Shown: positions 19,585 through 31,056 of the stretch, piece by piece | How positions within the stretch are numbered: position 1 is the first letter of the stretch | Layout: every line of letters starts with the position of its first letter | DNA from: Agrostemma githago | Taxonomy: Eukaryota; Streptophyta; Magnoliopsida; Caryophyllales; Caryophyllaceae | Direction: 5' to 3' | Assembly: GCA_958450325.1 (NCBI GenBank) | Contig: OY288241.1 | Location: forward strand, 43,896,278 to 43,960,277 | DNA length: 64,000 nucleotides | Notes under the pieces: model-generated | Database searches by the model: none | Told to the model about the DNA's origin: nothing | The model's input: only the letters and a program-made list of their open reading frames with translations | Program-made: the position numbers and the translations under genes

Positions 19585-22254
19585 TCTCGATTTGCGTGTG
19601 GATTTGTATATGCTGTATATTTGTTTTTTAACATTTTAGTACTTGAATTAGCTGGATTAGCCTTGTGTTTTTGTTTGGCGAATTGTTTACCTAGATTGAC
19701 AAGTAATCACTTCAAATTTGGTTTGTTTGCGACTTCGTTGTAGTTCAGGACGTTTTAGAATGCATTGATATTGCATGAGAGTACGAAAATGCTTTTTCGG
19801 ATTTTTTGAAATGCATTAGTTTAAGTCGGGAATCGGATCAGATAGTACGTCGATTAAAATGTTTTGACTCGAGACAGACGAGATGTAAAATGCTAACGTA
19901 AACATTGTTGTGTTTTGACCGAGTATAACGAGTTTAGTGCAAAGTTGGAATTTAAGTCCGGGCAATTTTTGAAAAAGTTAGACCACTTTTTGCATACTCT
20001 TTATATTGCCTTGTTAGGCTACAGACACGACCTGACGATAATCGTTAAAAGGTTACAACACACCTAGGTGGGGTAGCTTATCCCCCTAAAAAAATGAAAC
20101 GACGTCTAAGTCCGGTGGGTCTGACGGGTGAAATGTGATATCCGCGCGGACCTGTTACTCTTGCGCGGGCATTTTGGCTTTTGGAAAGGGGTTTCGTGAC
20201 TTCGGGAGGTCGTTCCCGACGTTCGGGGTTGCCGAATGTGAGAGAAAGGTTGAAGATTGCGGAGATGATTGTACCATAGAATAAGAAAGCTGTGTGGGCT
20301 AATGTTGCTAAGTGCCCGACCAAAGACAGCGTTACCGATCCTAGTATTCGTCAGTCATCTAAACGGGCCGAGATAGACAAGACTCATATTGAAAATGTGA
20401 GTGAGAAGGGGAAGTGGGATTGGTTGGGCTCGCTTTTGGCTAGGGCGGTGGAAGCTTGTGTTTGGAGGAGGTGATGGTGAAAGACCCGAGCAAGCATACC
20501 CAAATGGCAAGGGAAAGGAAAAGTTGGACCAGTAGAGCCCAACCGTTTATATTATGTGCTACTAGCTGATAACATGTGGCGTATTAGTACTAGTTTTTGT
20601 GGGGTTTTACTTGACGCGTTGTCGTTTCTTGGGGTCGCCGGATTTTGGGTGTTTGATATAAAGGGCCTCGACAAAGACTTGATTTAATTGATTTTGCATT
20701 AATGAGAAGCACATTTATTTATTTACTTATTTTATTTTTTTTGTGGTGGCTTGCAACTCAATTCTTCATTTTGCCCGGAGTGCCCTTTCGGGTTTTCACT
20801 CCGCCCTCGGCTCACCTTTGTTTTGTTTTGTTTTTTTGACGACGGCTCGCAACTCGTTTCTTCATTTTGCCCGGGGTGCTCTTCCAGGTTTTCACCCCGT
20901 CCTCGACTCGTCGTTGGTGCTTCGTCATTTTAAAATCACTCATTGATCGGATCGTGGGGAGAGTCCCGGTTTGTACATGAATCGATTAACCAATTTTTGG
21001 TGTGTTTTGTTTATTTTGGTTGTACCCGGAAAGGGGTTGCCTACGTATCCGTTTTTTTTAGGCGAAATCAAACCGTGTTCATAGTTCTTTCTAGATGTGA
21101 GTGATTTTGCTTTAGACTAGTTATGCCAATTATCGATGTGAGATGTTTAAAGTGTATTCACATGGGTTTTCACCCTAGCTAAATTAATGTGAAATGGTCG
21201 GGTGTGACTCCTTGAAAGTGACAATTACCGAGATACCGTGTTTGGGTCAGGGTGACTGGCTTGGACGATTTTGGAATGTGGAGCTAGGTAGTGAGTGACT
21301 CTAATGAACTAAGATCTGGAGCTTGATTTTTGTGGATTTAAGGCTATGGTGTTGCGGTTTCGTAATGTGGTAGGAAAGGAGAAGCTGCGTAAAGATGACT
21401 CAAACTTCAGTCGGGTGGGTTGTAAATTACGTGGGATTTGATTTCCACGTCTGGCCCTAACGGTTGGGATTATCCTATTGAGCTTGAATCCTCAAAATTG
21501 TGGACTGTCTCCTAACAAGTGTCTCGGGAAGGTCTTAAGAGTCGTAATGTAGGGAGGCTAGTGTTTGGGTGCTAGTTGATTGGTCTGTTCATTTTTTTCT
21601 CTCTTTTTTTTGCTTTTCGTTCGGACTTTGCTTAAAGTCGAGTTGAATGATTGGAGGTTTCATTTTGACCGTTGAGTTTGGTCTTGATCATTGAATTGGG
21701 CTAGTTTAGTTTGGCCTTGGTTTCATTTTTTCTTTGGCTCCTTGTGGCCATTTCAGACTTCTTTTCCTTTTTTTGTCAGACTAGCACCTATGGTGAGAAA
21801 TGGTCGGTCTTTATTTGAGGGATGTATATTCTGGGAAATGAGGCTGCCTTCCGTCCTTGATCACAAGCTAAGGGATTATCTAGATCGTCAAAGGATTCAG
21901 TAATGCTCGTTCTAAGGGGTAATTATGTGGTTTTCTATAGCGGCAGACATTGAATAGGCAAGAAAAAGGAACACGGGATCTCGGTTTTTGTAATTCCTAG
22001 TTTTTTCGAGGTATGTTTGATTGTTATCGATAAATGGCATAATATCAAGTTCTAAGCAAGAAAGTGCGTTATTAAATCAAGCGATTGTCGAGGCGCATTA
22101 TAAAGGAAGAAAAGTTTATTTCTTTTTATTGATAGAAATAAGCGGGCTATGTGCCCGTGATATTGTTTTCGGGGAGGTGGAGGACAGATCCCCTCGCACC
22201 TCCTGAATCGATGTAAAAATAAAAGACATTTTTGTATACTATTAGGTCTAGGCC
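19585..22254. other. Element B internal region without a recognised gene
   Basis: Between the PMD stop and the antisense end of the gag fragment no frame shows a known domain. In element B's own reading direction this is where protease, RT and integrase would be expected, and none is seen. The right end (21785-22254) aligns with the inverse of element C (49784-50253), so it belongs to the element itself. Confidence 0.6.
20745..20915. repeat. Imperfect tandem duplication, about 100-bp step
   Basis: The block with CTTCATTTTGCCCGG, then GGTTTTCAC-CCG, occurs at about 20762-20810 and again at about 20861-20910 with substitutions. The two copies are separated by a TTTTGTTTTG run. Confidence 0.75.
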
Positions 22255-22899
22255 CTAAGACGAACTAGACTCTGACTCGGACACAGATTTACTCGTCTGG
22301 ATGGATGTCCGTGGGTTGTCAGGATTTTCCTCGATGTTCCGGACATTCTCCTTTATAGGGTCGCGGTGGGAACAACTGAAGGTGTCGTCAAGGATAGTGT
22401 CAACGCTAAAAGGGTTTGTGGTATTGCTAGGTTTTTCGGGTGGAGGGAGATTAATGGTCCCGTTTTCGATCATATCATGTATGGCATGTTTGAGCCGAAA
22501 GCAAGATTCGGTATCATGCCCGTTACCTTGGTGATATAGGCAATAAGCATTAGGGGTCCAACTTTTGTTTCGTCTGCCGACTGGTGGGTCCGGAGTGGGA
22601 CCCAAAGGTGAGAGTAACCCCTGATCGACTAGGCCCCTAAGGGCTTCGGCGTAAGATGGTTTGATTGGGGTAAATTTTCTCGGCGACCTTCCTATTTTGT
22701 TGGATGTGGTCTCGTAAGGTCTTGGTATTCCTTCCGCATCGATTTTAGGAAGCTTTGATCGAGCGGAGCATTGGAATAATCTATCCTGGGTAGGCTTTTG
22801 GGCATGGTAATCACTCAGGTTAGCGTTTGTATCGCTTTCGGTATCTCTACTCTCAAGGAAATTGAGGCGGCTTTCGATGTAACGGACGGATAAAGTCAA
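22255..22899 (-). pseudogene. C-terminal gag fragment of element B (Tat-type, CHHC knuckle)
   Basis: About 214 codons on the minus strand, without a convincing ATG at the open end. It contains a knuckle of the form C-x2-H-x4-H-x4-C (CLYHQGNGHDTESC) followed by FRLKHAIHDMIENG, the usual Tat-lineage gag C-terminal pattern, and ends in a Ser/Glu run before the stop. The plus-strand copy in element C (49106-49783) has the same limits and the same knuckle. The large N-terminal gag part and all of pol are absent. Shared limits in two separate insertions suggest the truncation is a fixed feature of this non-autonomous family. Confidence 0.8.
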
Positions 22900-23097
22900 A
22901 CGGGTTACTGAAGTATGGATGTTTTTAGCAAACCAAATTGGCTAGGGCACTGACATCGTTGCGGATGCTTTTGATGGCGCTTGAATCTACCGACATATCG
23001 GGGAGTGATTCTAGTGAGAAAGGATTAAAAGGTCAGATTGGATCCACCGGATGACTTAGGGACTCGAGGAATGCTAGTGACTGAGCGACGCGGAAAT

Positions 23098-23102
23098 GAG
23101 AC
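23098..23102. repeat. Target-site duplication of the Athila element, left copy (GAGAC)
   Basis: GAGAC directly precedes the LTR start (TGATGG) and recurs at 32634-32638 after the other LTR. Confidence 0.94.
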
Positions 23103-24642
23103 TGATGGTGGGATTTGCCGTGGGTCCTACCGATCAATAAATATAACCGACTATTCCTAGTGGGTAGCTAGGGCAAGTAGGGTCGATATCCACGGGGACG
23201 GTATGATAAAGTCTAGACTTGGTCGGCCTAAAAACGAGACTAAATCACCAAACAAACACAAAGGAAGCAATAATTGGTAAACTATGGTGGTGGAAGAGGT
23301 AAGACTAGGCTAATACAATGCAAAAATGAAATAACTAATGATCAACAAACTAGTAAACTAAAAGAAACGATGACTAACTAAGAAGTTAAAATCAAATATG
23401 AAAGGAAGTGGGGTAGGTCGGGTTCATAAGTGTAGTAGGGTAATTGGGGTGATCAAGGGTGTAAGTGTCCCCTAGTTGCTAGAGTCGATCCGGGCTCTCG
23501 CTACGTAGACCAATGCCGAGGTAAGTTTGCGCTCTCGCGTCTAATACTAACCTCAACACAACCACAAAATAGACAAACAAAGAGAAGATGAGCACAAGTA
23601 CGGGGAGCATTGGCCACTACTACTCACACAAGCAAATCAACAAACACATAGAGTGCCCATTATGTGACTAACAACAAAGGAGCTACCTTTACCCCTAATC
23701 AAACCCTAATCACCCATAATCTACCCTTAATCCCCCTACTAACCCCACAAGGAGACTACTCACTCATTATCAAGAAGAAACCAACAATAATAAGAGGAAA
23801 CAACATGAAAAACCAAACATCCGTTATGAACAATAAGAACAATAACAAGAACAATATAAAAAGATTGAACCTAGATTAAATAAACAAGAACAAGAGTAGA
23901 GAAGATTATACCAACAACCAAACGAAGATAAAGATGTAAACTTGCATAAACAAGAACCCAAATCAACTCCAAGGATGTCAAGCTTGGAGAAATCTTCAAG
24001 AACCCACTTAATACAAGATTATCTAAACTAGATCGAACTAAGATTAACTAAAGATTAACTAGAGATTAAAAGAGGCTAATTAGAATTTTGAATGCTTAAG
24101 AGAGGCCTAAAATAATCTAGGGTAAAGTATGGTGCTTAAACATTACAAGGGAGGAGTATTTATAGGGTTACAAAAATGAAGGGGGAAGAAAAGAGTCACA
24201 CGGGCTACAGCAGTCTCGTCCCGCCCGGGACGGGTTGGTCCCGCCCGGGACGGGTCCAAAACAGAAGCAATACTAAATGCGCACCTCATCCTGGACGGGA
24301 TGAGTTCCTCCCGTCGGGGATGAGTCTTGTAGGCCTCCAATATGATCTTTAAGGTTCCTCCTTGCTTCACATGGACTTCTCTTCGACTCTCGGGTCTCGG
24401 GATCGAGTGTAAGGGGCTCGGGATCGGGTCCCAAGGTATCGAGTGATCGTTCCTCCGCTTCGTTTGCTCCAAAAAGTGTATGTATTGAGTCGGAATCGCT
24501 CAAACTCTTCATGAATGGTCTCGGGAACCTGAAACAAACTAGAGGAAGCATAAGTATCCCATGAACCGTTCCCAAAGAGCGATTCTGCAAGGAAAAAGGG
24601 ACCAAAACACAGCAAATTAGGCACTACAAACTACACTTATCA
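23103..24642 (-). mobile_element. Athila left LTR (3' LTR)
   Basis: 1540 bp. On the minus strand it starts TGATAAGTGTAG and ends CCCACCATCA. Relative to the right LTR it lacks about 16 bases near 23288 and one 20-bp copy of the CCGCCCGGGACGG motif near 24240. Minus-strand TATA box CTATAAATA at 24157-24165, with the motif cluster just upstream (24325 down to 24217). Short open stretches inside the LTR are not genes. Confidence 0.93.
24157..24325 (-). promoter_or_regulatory. Athila LTR promoter (3' copy): CCCGGGACGG motif cluster and TATA box
   Basis: Reading the minus strand, two CATCCC-type inverted words, a 30-base spacer, two GTCCCGGGCGGGAC-type palindromes, then CTATAAATA about 50 bases further. 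The same layout occurs in the other Athila LTRs. Confidence 0.5.
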
Positions 24643-24656
24643 ACTCCCCCACACTT
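24643..24656 (-). other. Athila polypurine tract
   Basis: The minus strand reads AAGTGTGGGGGAGT directly before the 3' LTR. A second copy of the same word lies 1.7 kb away at 26376-26390. Confidence 0.85.
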
Positions 24657-25364
24657 AACCCTTACTCGCCCTCGAATAAGCACAAACTAACTACCAAACT
24701 AGCCGAGCGGGTATTAGCGCACCCTACGCCCTTTCAACTCACACGAGAACACCTAGAGGATAAGTGCTCCCCGAAAGGCAAGTGAGGTCATGCGACAAAA
24801 CCGTGGATGCAACCGGACACAAAAACACATAAACAACAAACATACAAACAAACACACAAGAGGTTGCACCCAAAAAGAAACAAATACCGCTTCCCTCTAA
24901 AAAGCGGTGAAAGAAGCACCGGTTTAGGACTTGAGACAAGTGACAACGTTCCCAAGTTAGCAATACAAACCAAAATGGACAAAACCCTAATAGTATGACG
25001 ATAAAGCAACAAAAACGTTGGTAACTTACCTAGATTCCTCCTAACCTTCTAAGAACGTACTACGGGACGATCGGCGGGATGGAAAAAGGGATGAACCATG
25101 GTGTTAGTCGACACTGTAGGTAAGTGAGACCCCACCCCCTTTAGCAAAGAGCCAAGAGGGTTGTCCCATGCCCAAAACCGCCCAACTAATCCATGTAAAA
25201 AGGTGGATATGATCGCAAATTGAGGGAAGACCGACCACTACCGCTATCATCCTTCCTAGGGACTCGGTCCTTTGGTAGGCTCTTCACGGTAATGATCGGA
25301 AAAAGGCTTATTTTTAAGATGTATTATTTTTGTGAGACGGTTTTCTTTTGGCATTTTTTCTTTC

Positions 25365-25510
25365 TTTTGCATATTTGCTTTTTATGTTGCCATGCCATTT
25401 CTTTTTCTTCTTTTCTATTTTCTTTTTGGCTTTTTGTGCCTTTTCTTTTTCTTCAATCTTTTCTTTCTTTCATTTTCTTTCTTTTTCTTTTCTTTGCCCT
25501 TTTTGTTGGA
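25365..25510. repeat. Polypyrimidine (TTTC/TTCTT) low-complexity tract
   Basis: Almost pure T and C on the plus strand, purine-rich in the sense (minus) strand of the Athila element. The counterpart in the second Athila is 63170-63315. Confidence 0.85.
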
Positions 25511-26375
25511 GGCATTTCTTTTTGCAACTAAGAAAGAGATTTCAACAAATTGCATCTTATTTTGTGGATATGTGTAGGAGGTAGGGGAATAGGTAAGTCG
25601 GGGGTCGCGATTTCCCTTCAAACCCACAAAAAGGGGAGAAACTTGGACTAATCAAACAATTCCGAACACGGTCACCTAGGGGACGGGACTCGGCAACCAA
25701 GGCCTTTTCACACCGTGGGTGGTCAAAATGGTCAAATGCAAATCCCGTAGTAAATCCCTAGTAAGCTAGGTGGACTCAAGGCAAGAAACCAACGAAATCA
25801 TTGATTTAGGGTGATTCTACTAGACTACAGTCCAAGACTCGATTCATGCTACTAGAGAGGGAAAGTAGACACTTGCACAATAGCCTCTAAACCGGGTTTT
25901 CGAAAATCGTTTACACACTAGACACAAGTACACACCACAAAACAAAGACTCAACAAAGAACGAAAGAAAAAAAGAAGCAAAAGCAACAAAACTAAACGAA
26001 CACATAAACAACACAAACACCACCCCGAGCTTCCGAACAAGCCACCAAATCAACCACAAGTATGCACAAAGCTCCACCCGAGCGCACCACATCACAATCT
26101 CCTCCAAACTCCTCAAGAGACAAAGGGGAAAAAGGGATAAAAGATGTTACCGGATGTCTTGAAAGCTCTCCAAAGCTATCGGTGATTCAAGCAACCTATA
26201 AGGAAAAAGGGAGGCAAAACACGCACAACACAACAAATATATGACATAACGACCCAAAAGGAAAACACACAAAAGAAAATCTTTTTGATTTTTGTGAAAT
26301 TTTTTCAAATTTTTAGGATTTTTAAAGATTTTTCGGAAAAACTACGAAAACAAAACTAACTATGATAGAATATCG

Positions 26376-26390
26376 CTCCCCCACACTTAA
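26376..26390 (-). other. Internal copy of the Athila polypurine tract
   Basis: CTCCCCCACACTTAA on the plus strand is identical over 15 bases to 24644-24658, which adjoins the 3' LTR. It could act as a second (central) plus-strand primer. Confidence 0.5.
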
Positions 26391-26859
26391 TCCGAGCAAT
26401 GTCCTCATGCTCGACCGTAGTGTATGGAGTCGAAGAAAAGAAAAGAAAAGAAACTACGAAAATAAAGCTAAAAATCAAAAAGAAAAGTGGAGAAAAGGGT
26501 AGAAAGTGTCCGGCCGGTGTGTAGTCAAGTCACCATGGGCCGAGACGAGAAAAGATATGGATGGGGAAGAAAGAAAAAGAAAGAAAGAAAAAGGAAATGG
26601 GAGGGGAGGACTAGGTGTGATCAAGTCACCTAGCCCGGATTCCACCCAACTCCGACTAAATCCTACAAAAAGGGTGAAAATCTCGTAAATTTGGATTTTG
26701 AAATGACTCTCGATGTAGTCACGTCATCGAGAGTCGGGAGCAACAAATACCAAGGCCCCGAGGGCCATAATGACACAAAAGTGTATAAGGGGAGGGACTA
26801 AACAAATGAAGACAAGCTATAAAAGACGGAAAAGAAAGGATAGTTGTCGTACCATGCGG

Positions 26860-26955
26860 TTAGCAACTCACTCCCTCCATCGTATCATAAGTAAATATCG
26901 GCACGTAGCTAGTCGTCGTCGTTTCTATTCCCCTCCAATCACTATATGGATCCAT
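26860..26955 (-). CDS. Small ORF (31 residues) downstream of the Athila internal motif cluster
   Basis: A minus-strand frame starts at an ATG in a strong context (AACCATGG) and encodes MDPYSDWRGIETTTTSYVP and a further 12 residues, then TAA. No family is recognised. It may be the stub of a larger frame lost with pol, or it may be chance. It lies about 200 bases downstream, in element sense, of the motif cluster at 27157-27370. Confidence 0.2.
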   Translation of the reverse strand: MDPYSDWRGIETTTTSYVPIFTYDTMEGVSC

Positions 26956-27156
26956 GGTTGGAGCACAAAGGTATAATGAGGTGGGTTTTGATGTGAAAGT
27001 CGGTGTAAAGTGAAGAGAAACTGAGGTGAAAATGTGTATATGAGGTGTAGGGGTCATATAATGAGAGCAAGGATAGGTAGGGAGGTTGGGAGGGGGTATA
27101 AAGTGGTAGGGTGGGCTCAAACGACGAAGAAAAGGCCAAAGGAGGAACAGGGGGTC

Positions 27157-27370
27157 CATCCCGGTCGGGATGGATGGTCCCGGTGGGGATGACCTGCCCG
27201 TCCCGGTCGGGATGACATGCTCGTCCCGGTCGGGAAGACCTCGTCCCGGTCGGGATGACACACCAGTAGACCCAATTTTTTGCACACCATCCCGAACGGG
27301 ATGACATCCTTCCCGGTCGGGATGGCTCATCCTTCCGGTCGGGATGCACTCTTCTCGACCGGGAAGAGTC
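27157..27370. repeat. Internal array of TCCCGGTCGGGA quasi-palindromes (9 copies)
   Basis: Nine copies of a 12-18 bp inverted word (TCCCGGTCGGGATGA and close variants such as TCCCGAACGGGATGA) lie within 214 bases at irregular spacing. The arms TCCCG and CGGGA are strongly kept while the two central bases and flanks vary. TATAAAG words flank the array on both sides (plus strand 27098-27104, minus strand 27379-27385), both pointing inward. In element sense a TTTATACCCCCT word follows it at about 27103-27092. It resembles the LTR promoter cluster of the same family. Confidence 0.85.
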
Positions 27371-27740
27371 TTCTAACCCTTTATAGCTCCCATAGCTCGT
27401 TGCAAGCTTCAAAAACCGACTCCCCTTTACACAATCCAAGCTCTAACAATGACCACTCCTCCCTAGGATTCATCTTCACTTTGCACCTACCAAAGAATCT
27501 CAAAACACAATCATCAAAGTCCCTCCCTCACATCGCTCATCAACAATCCAAATAATCAAGAATTTCACAAAACTAAAAGAAATTACAAGAGAAAGAGATA
27601 TATACAAAGAGACGGTTCTTGTGGAACTCCGTCAAACCAAGGGTGGTGAATTTTTCAATCTTTTTCAACAACACTATAACCTATTCCATCTCCATCGAGG
27701 GCACGAAGAAACAAGTCGAAGGCCCTAGCAAAGTCTTCAA

Positions 27741-30700
27741 TCAAGCTAGTAATATAAGCATCCAAATACCATGGTCTCCATGACCTTGTCTCGACGTTCC
27801 CGGGGCGTCACGATCTTGTAATTTCAATGGCTTGAACTTATACTTTTGATCCTTCGGGATATACCCAAACGTCCACTTGTCCTCATGTGGCCCCAAGGGA
27901 GGCTCATCTTGCTTCTTGCCTTTCAACTTGTCATCAAACCCATGATATGGGCACTCATCTACCTCAATCTCGGAGTCATCATCCTCAAGCTCATATGAAT
28001 TGCTCTTCAAGCTTTGTCCCAACTCAACCCCTAGATCAATGTCTTTCGTGGCGTGGATCATATTGCAAGACTCATCGTTAGTAGGCAAAGTGTTGCCTTG
28101 GAGGTCAAACACTAGCTTTTCTTCGCCTAACTCGAAGGTGATCCTACCGTTCTTTACATCGATCATAGCACCGGCGGTGTGTAGAAATGGGCGCCCAAGG
28201 ATAATGGGAGTGTTGGCATCTTCCGGCATATCGAGCACGATGAAGTCGACCGGAATGAAGAACTTCCCGATTCGTACCGGTACGTCCTCTAACATTCCCA
28301 ATGGTCGGTTAAGAGATTTATCGGCCATTTGGAGTGTAATTGACGTACATTTCAGCTCCTTCATCCCTAATCGCTCACAAATGGAATAAGGAATGATGCT
28401 CACACTCGCACCCAAGTCACATAATGCTCTCTCGATCTTGTAATTGCCTATGGTGCATGGGATCGAGAAACTACCCGGATCTTTCAACTTTGGAAGCGTG
28501 GAACCTTGAATAAGCTCGCTCACCACCCTTGTGAACGCAATAGTCTCTTCCTTGTCGATGGATCTCTTCCTAGCTAGGATTTCTCGCATGAATCTTCCAT
28601 ATGCCGGGATTTGGGTAAGTAACTCGGTGAATGGGACATTAACATCCAATTTCTTCACAATGTCTAGGAATTTGTCAAATTGGACATCCACCTTAGTCTT
28701 CGTTTGCCTTGTTGGGAAAGGCAACTTGATTTGAACCTTGATTTGCTCAATAGGGGTGGACTTCTCACATGACACTTTTCCTTTACCCTTTTCTTTTGCT
28801 TGAAGTGGGGGGAGCTTGTCTTCAATGGGTTTTTCGATCTCCCATAAGACTTGCTCCTCCATTGGATCTTCCTTGCTTGAGCTTCCTTGAATTGGAGATG
28901 CAACTTTCTTTGTTGATTCTTGCATTGGTTCTTGCTCACTAGGGAATGAAGGGGAGTCATAAGATGTACCTCTCCTCGTGGTAATAGCATTTACATGCTC
29001 AAGTTTTGATGTTTCACCTTGAGGAGGTTGTTGCCCCTTTTCTCTTGAGGAGCTTCCCGAAGCAAGTTGAGATATTTGGGTCTCAAGCATCTTCGTATGA
29101 GCATCTCTCGCCATGTTATCCCTTTGAACATAAGCAAAGAACTCTTGTTTGTTTTTTGATATCTTCATTTGACTTCTTTGCATCTCCAACATAGATTTTT
29201 GAATGTCGAAATCACGAGGTGGAGATTGTGGATTGTGCGGAGTATTGGTGAGAGCTAACGGAGTACCATAATCATGAATAGGAGACCGGCTCCTAGGCTT
29301 GCTTTCTTGACGGTTAGCTTGAGTTGCTTGTTGTTGTTGATTCCCTTGGTTGTGGTTTTGTAGTCTTTGGAAGTTTTGATTTCCTTGGAAACCACCTTGA
29401 TTGAAGTTCCCTTGTTGGAACCCTTGATTGTTGTTATGGAAGGTACCTTGGTTATTTTGCTTGAAGTTGTTGAAGGGCCTTGGGTTGCCTTGATAACCTT
29501 GGTAACCTTGATTGTTGTCCCTTAAGGGAGGTGGAACATAGGGACGAAGTTGTAGAGCTTGTTGTTGAGGGACTTGATTGGAAGCTTGGTATTGATTAGA
29601 ATAGGAGGCACCTTGCTTGAACGCTTGAAAGTCGTTCACTTGCTCAACGCTTCCTTGACAATGCATAGGATCATTACCAACGATTCAACAAGTATCACAC
29701 ATCCCATAATAAGGCAAAGGAGGTGCAAATCCCAAAGCATTCACTTCTTGAATCGAGTGTTGGTTGGAGGAACTAGGGCCTTGGACTTGGTTGAGGTGGC
29801 TTTGGAGCTTCTTGTCAATGGTCTCCATGTGGGTCTTCAATTGAGCTCCAAGGTCAATGCTTAATTGAGTAATAGCATCAACCTCGTGCCTACCTCCTCG
29901 ATTTGCCTTCTTAGGCCTTGAGTATTTAGAATTATGAACCGCCATCTCCTCGATCCTTGCCCATGTTTGGTCATCATCGACCTCGGTGAACCTACCATTG
30001 GATCCCATATTAAGTATAGCTCTCGAGTCCTCATAAAGACTGTTCCAAAATTGTTGGACTAAGAACCATTGTGCAAGTCCATGGTGGGGGCACGATCTAA
30101 CCAAAGACTTAAACCTCTCCCAAGCTTCATAAAGGGTCTCTTCATCCCGTTGTTGGAAACCGGTGATGGAGGCCCTAAGCAAATTAGTCTTTTCCGGAGG
30201 GTAGAATTTATGGTAGAACGCCAATGCAAGCTTCTTCCAAGTGTCGATGCCCATGCTTTCCCTATCGAGACTCTTGATCCATTTCTTCGCTTTTCCAATT
30301 AATGAGAATGGAAATAATACCCAACGGATTTGATCTTGTGTAACCCCAGGTTGAGAAATAGCGTCACAATAATCGGAGAAAGTCTCCATGTGTTGGTGCG
30401 GGTCTTCGGTGGGCAAACCACTAAATTGATTTCTCTCCACAAGTTGGATGAATTGAGTCTTGGCCACAAAATTTCCGGCATAAGCGGCCGGTAGAGTATT
30501 CGGTCCCGGCAAGACATCTTCCGTAAATGTAGAGTGAGATGAAAACTTCGGCATGATTGGATATGCGGGAGAAGATGGTGTAGACGGTGTTGATGTAGAA
30601 GTAGAGAGGGAACTAGGTTGAGAAGTACCGAAAGGATTTATGAAGATCCCTTCGGTATTGCCTTGAGGTTGCTCGATAAAGTCGGATCCTTGAGCTTGTT

Positions 30701-30827
30701 CTTCGGTGGTATTGCTAGCACTTGGTTGAGAGATTCTAACCCGGCCAATCATCCGTTGGCGAAAAGCTCTAAAGAGTCTTTCCGGCTCTGGATTGAAGAG
30801 AAAGAATTCACCTCCCCCCCTAGGCAT
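27741..30827 (-). pseudogene. Athila gag-protease frame with one in-frame stop
   Basis: One frame from ATG at 30827 to 27741 (1029 codons) is broken only by a TGA at 29685-29687. The first 380 residues are gag: FVAKTQFIQLVERNQFSG, then WVLFPFSLIGKAKKWIKSL and the TLYEAWERFKSLVRSCPHHG segment typical of Athila. The stop falls inside the zinc knuckle (CDTC-stop-IVGNDPMHC), where the His position is also Asn. A long Gln/Asn-rich linker follows (NQGYQGYQGNPRPFNNFK and similar), then the aspartic protease with CDLGASVSIIP and ILGRPFL. No RT follows; the frame ends in an unrelated tail. The intact remainder suggests a fairly recent loss or a family that keeps only gag and protease. Confidence 0.88.
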
Positions 30828-31034
30828 ACACTACACACTAGAGCAAACGTGAGAACACCTAGTGCTTTATGGGCACTAGGCAAAGACAATAAACAAGCAC
30901 TTCCCAAGACAAAGAGAAAAAGAAGCTAAGGAAACTATGAAAACAAACTACACAATATGCACAAGAGATATAAGAAGAGCACAAGAAGGGTAACTAAGTC
31001 TAGCTAATAAGCAAACGAAGTCTAAACATGCACC

Positions 31035-31053
31035 GTCCCCGGCAACGGCGCCA
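31035..31053 (-). other. Athila primer binding site (Asp tRNA)
   Basis: The minus strand reads TGGCGCCGTTGCCGGGGAC three bases after the 5' LTR end, the classic Athila primer site. Confidence 0.92.
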
Positions 31054-31056
31054 AAT

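Larger units (their letters stand above)
24657..26850. other. Athila 3' internal region, non-coding
   Basis: No frame with a recognised domain. It contains a long pyrimidine tract of TTTC/TTCTT words on the plus strand (25365-25510), which creates spurious open frames rich in Phe, Leu and Ser. It also has A-rich stretches with repeated AAACACACA words. The part up to about 26190 is matched nearly base for base by 62448-64000 in the second Athila element, so this is a conserved part of the family. Confidence 0.7.

Noticed and set aside
3054..22254. Search for RT or integrase belonging to element B on the minus strand
   Set aside because: No xxDD, DTG/DSG or D,D35E pattern found outside the plus-strand Tekay frame. 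The only pol in this interval belongs to the nested Tekay.
24143..24624. Several minus-strand frames in the Athila LTR
   Set aside because: They lie wholly inside the LTR, recur in all three Athila LTRs with different breaks, and show no domain.
25220..25627. Overlapping Phe/Leu/Ser-rich open frames that look like membrane proteins
   Set aside because: They are translations of a TTTC/TTCTT tract, and the same artefact occurs at 63027-63410 in the second Athila.
26860..27439. Minus-strand frames with repeated PDRD and RPGR across the internal array
   Set aside because: They are produced by translating the TCCCGGTCGGGA array. Only the short ATG-led end is worth noting.
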